Source: Anaerolineales bacterium (lineage in GTDB: Bacteria > Chloroflexota > Anaerolineae > Anaerolineales > UBA4823). From it: 8,416 nt of DNA. The notes beneath the pieces are model-generated. The model saw nothing but the letters and a program-made list of their open reading frames with translations. It ran no database searches and had not been told where the DNA came from. Below are positions 5,910-8,416 of the stretch, piece by piece (position 1 is the first letter of the stretch; each line of letters starts with the position of its first letter). The stretch is from the NCBI GenBank assembly GCA_022865865.1, contig JALHTN010000681.1, positions 1 through 8,416 of the forward strand, given 5' to 3'. The position numbers and the translations under genes are program-made.

Positions 5910-7958
5910 ATGAATAATAAAGAAAAAAGCATAAACATAGTTAGGCATCTATTTCAGTCAATGGAGAAACTAATCATGAACAAGCATATGACCGTATTGG
6001 CAGCGACGAGTGGAATGGTGATCATTCTTGCTCTGGTGCTATCACTTCCCGCCACCGCACAAGTAGCGGGCTCAGCACCCAACTCCACGGCCCCAGTTCA
6101 GCGGGGGTCAATTGATCCCGCCGATTTGGAGGTCTTTCTGGACGATTTCTTTGCCAGGAATATGGAAGAGCTCAATATCCCAGGTGCAGCTTTCGTGATG
6201 GTCAAGGACGGCGAGGTGTTTTTCGCCAAAGGTTATGGTTATGCCGATCTGGAAAACCAGATTCCGGTTGACCCAGAACTAACTATCTTTCGGGTTGGTT
6301 CAGTCTCAAAACTTTTTACTGCGACAGCCATCATGCAGTTGGCTGAACAAGGCGTGTTAAATCTCGATACGGATATCAACCAATACCTGACAAACTTTAA
6401 GATTGCGGGTACTTACTCGCAGCCTGTTACATTGGCACAGTTGTTGACCCATACGGCCGGGTTTGAAGATCGATACATCAGTACCGCTGTGAGCAGCGAA
6501 GATGATCTGTTACCCATGGAAGCGTTCCTGGCAGACTACGCCGTCGCTCGCGTAAATCCCCCCGGCACAGTTCACAGCTATTCAAACTATTCTTTCAACC
6601 TGGCTGGGCATTTAGTAGAAGTAATGTCTGGGATACCTTTTGCACAATACGTGGAGGAAAACATTCTGACTCCATTAGGGATGGAACGCACAACTTTCTT
6701 CCAACCGCTTCCTGACAACCTCTCCTCTGATCTAGCAAGAAGTTATTCTTTCGTTCAGGATGCTTACATCCCAGGCAGTTTCGTCTATCTTCATGGTCCC
6801 CCAGAAGGTGCGCTGAGCGCCACCGTTTTGGATATCTCTCGTTTTATGATCGCTCATTTACAAGACGGCCGCTATCAAGATGTGCAAATTCTGGCAGAAG
6901 GTACTGCCCAAGAAATGCACCAGCAGCAATTTACCCATCATCCCGATCTGCCTGGAATGACCTATGGATTTAAGGAACGTTTTATCAACGGGATGCGGGT
7001 TATCGGACATGGCGGCGATATTGATGGATACGCCAGCCAGATGATTTTACTACCAGGAGAGGATATCGGTATTTTTGTATCTTACAATATTTACAACGAT
7101 GCTTTTAGAAATGACCTGGTCAGCGCTTTTTTTGACCATTACTATCCATCAGGTTCGGAAACTTCAACATTTGAGCAAATCGCTCTAAATCCGCAAGAGC
7201 TGGCGCGTTTCAATGGTGCATATCGTTGGGTGAAATACCCTCGAAGTACGATGGGCAAAGCGGTTGCGCTGCCGCCCGGACCATTTAACTGGACTATTCA
7301 CGCAAACGAGGATGGCACGCTTTCATTAGCAGTTTTTGGTATATCTGCTGAGTGGCGATATGCTCCCGTAGAGCCTCTAGTTTTTAAACAGGTTTCTGGC
7401 GAGCCATTGGATATTGGCGGTTTTAACATTGACCCAGGCACCACATTGGTATTTCGTGAAGATCAAACGGGGAAAATCACCTTTGCCTTCGTCGCCCTTC
7501 AGAATGTGGCTATGGAAAAATTAGCCTGGTATGAAGGCAGCCTTGTGCAATTGGGCTCATTTGCCACAATCCTGATAATCTTCCTATCAGCGATCATCTT
7601 TTGGCCGCTGGGGAGTTTGATCAATCGCCTTCGAAAGAAACCTTCTAATCCCGATGGCAAACGTGCCCGCCTGCTGGCTGGAACGATCAGTTTTCTCAAT
7701 GTGGTTTTCAGCGTGATCATTTTCATATCCATCAGCCCCCAATTTGTTTTCGGTGTGCCTACGATTGTCAAAATCGCACTGGTTATCCCAATCATTACCA
7801 CCATGATGACTCTGTATATGTTGTATGTTACCTTTCAAGTCTGGCAAGGGTACAACTGGTCTGTCCTGGGTAAAGTTCATTACTCGCTGATTACCTTGGC
7901 AGCTCTGGTCTTTATTGGCTGGGTAAATTATTGGAATTTGTTGGGCTGGAGATTCTAA
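5910..7958 (+). CDS. Exported beta-lactamase-fold serine hydrolase with C-terminal membrane helices
   Basis: This 682-residue protein belongs to the class C beta-lactamase/penicillin-binding-like serine hydrolases (PF00144-like). It shows the catalytic SVSK (Ser131-Lys134, SxxK), YSN (Tyr224-Asn226, YxN) and HGG (367-369). A signal peptide with a hydrophobic core (about 28-48) and a likely cleavage near ATAQVAG implies that the catalytic domain is outside the membrane. After a domain of about 430-540 come four predicted membrane helices (about 546-566, 588-610, 617-642, 657-677). Such enzymes cleave peptides or esters; the substrate cannot be read from the sequence. The start at 5910 has GGAG at 5900-5903 and a context like the neighbouring genes. 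ATG 5976, with GGAG at 5963-5966, would give a more typical signal peptide and is a real alternative. It is driven by module copy 4. Confidence 0.92.
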   Translation: MNNKEKSINIVRHLFQSMEKLIMNKHMTVLAATSGMVIILALVLSLPATAQVAGSAPNSTAPVQRGSIDPADLEVFLDDFFARNMEELNIPGAAFVMVKDGEVFFAKGYGYADLENQIPVDPELTIFRVGSVSKLFTATAIMQLAEQGVLNLDTDINQYLTNFKIAGTYSQPVTLAQLLTHTAGFEDRYISTAVSSEDDLLPMEAFLADYAVARVNPPGTVHSYSNYSFNLAGHLVEVMSGIPFAQYVEENILTPLGMERTTFFQPLPDNLSSDLARSYSFVQDAYIPGSFVYLHGPPEGALSATVLDISRFMIAHLQDGRYQDVQILAEGTAQEMHQQQFTHHPDLPGMTYGFKERFINGMRVIGHGGDIDGYASQMILLPGEDIGIFVSYNIYNDAFRNDLVSAFFDHYYPSGSETSTFEQIALNPQELARFNGAYRWVKYPRSTMGKAVALPPGPFNWTIHANEDGTLSLAVFGISAEWRYAPVEPLVFKQVSGEPLDIGGFNIDPGTTLVFREDQTGKITFAFVALQNVAMEKLAWYEGSLVQLGSFATILIIFLSAIIFWPLGSLINRLRKKPSNPDGKRARLLAGTISFLNVVFSVIIFISISPQFVFGVPTIVKIALVIPIITTMMTLYMLYVTFQVWQGYNWSVLGKVHYSLITLAALVFIGWVNYWNLLGWRF

Positions 7959-7965
7959 TTCCCAA

Positions 7966-8060
7966 GACCTGACAGGTTTTACGAGGCGATGCTGGGCATA
8001 TGTATGACCTTGTACTGTGATGATCTTTGCCAAAAGGCACGCTCGGGAACCTGTCAGGTC
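7966..8060. repeat. 13-bp perfect inverted repeat enclosing 69 bp
   Basis: GACCTGACAGGTT (7966-7978) and AACCTGTCAGGTC (8048-8060) are exact reverse complements. Each arm is itself nearly palindromic (ACCTG-N-CAGGT). The element begins 8 bp after the hydrolase stop codon, and TTTT follows the first arm. The enclosed bases hold a small TGCC-AAAA-GGCA hairpin (8028-8039) and no gene. It could end transcription, or be a dispersed non-coding repeat. I recall similar ACCTGNCAGGT elements in Chloroflexota intergenic DNA, but could not check this. Confidence 0.6.
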
Positions 8061-8202
8061 GAGGTGGACATCTCTAACCCATTCGAAAGGATGCGCACCA
8101 TACGGACACACAAAGCGCACCTTGAGTTGAAATACTGATTGATGATTGGTTGCCAAAGTTTTAAAATAAACTAAATCGTATATTAAACACATAAAATCTA
8201 TT

Positions 8203-8416
8203 ATGAAACAATATCCAATGGCATCCTTATTTGTACTCGCATACGCAATTTCGTGGGTCGTTTAGGTGCTGACCGTCTTGTACATAAAGTTTTTTTGCCA
8301 TCTGATCAAATTCCAGGATAGTTAATGCTTCCGAATTTGGTGGGAACGTGGGGGCAGGTCTTTGCGGCATTAGCGATGACCTGTATTTTGGATGGAAAAC
8401 TTGGTGTCAGTAGCCG
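8203..8416 (+). pseudogene. Broken 5' part of a CPBP/CAAX-like membrane protein, running off the window
   Basis: ATG 8203 opens a frame with a typical N-terminal membrane helix (YPMASLFVLAYAISWVV) that stops at TAG 8263-8265 after 20 codons. After a shift of frame near a run of seven T (8290-8296), reading continues as FLPSDQIPG, meets another TAG (8319-8321), and then stays open to the window end with GTWGQVFAALAMTCILDGK. That order resembles the start of CPBP-family (Abi/CAAX protease-like) proteins, where a GxxGPxxAAL-type segment follows the first helix. Two stops plus a frameshift suggest decay. No ribosome binding site or operator module precedes it; 8061-8202 is AT-rich with nothing I can support. 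The family call is tentative. Confidence 0.45.

Noticed and set aside
7587..8192. 201-residue open frame on the minus strand
   Set aside because: It overlaps the intact hydrolase gene and the inverted repeat, has no family features, and reads as a shadow of the + strand.

Overview
This window most likely comes from the chromosome of a Chloroflexota (Anaerolineae-type) bacterium. I base that on family recognition, not on a search. A MalT-like LuxR regulator opening with the residues LLTTKLYIP, together with 2TM, DUF4386, DUF998 and membrane-anchored serine hydrolase proteins, is a combination typical of that phylum. All intact genes are on the + strand. No RNA gene, CRISPR array or complete insertion sequence was seen.

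Layout: a regulatory module (11-69) precedes a small 2TM protein (113-385). A GC-rich stretch (about 386-788) holds only gene remnants. An AT-rich intergenic region (789-1147) carries a likely promoter and an intrinsic terminator just ahead of a 915-residue MalT-like ATP-binding LuxR regulator (1148-3895), which has its own terminator. Then come three more copies of the regulatory module (3998-4056, 4911-4969, 5747-5805). Each drives one gene: a DUF4386 membrane protein (4105-4791), a DUF998 membrane protein (5019-5759), and a secreted, membrane-anchored beta-lactamase-fold serine hydrolase (5910-7958). The right end holds a 13-bp inverted repeat (7966-8060) and a broken start of what looks like a CPBP/CAAX-type membrane protein (8203-8416).

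The main discovery is the regulatory module. Four 59-bp copies align without gaps, and 41 columns are identical in all four. Each copy holds a CCCC...GGGG-type dyad abutting a -35 (ATGACA or ATGAAA), exactly 18 bp, and a -10 starting TAT that is mostly preceded by TGC. All four copies stand before genes for membrane or exported proteins, and the regulator gene lies among them. The simplest reading is a small local regulon of separate single-gene promoters. It may be a cell-envelope or membrane response, controlled by the MalT-like protein or by another factor that binds the dyad. The regulator-operator pairing is inference; the repeated module is seen directly.
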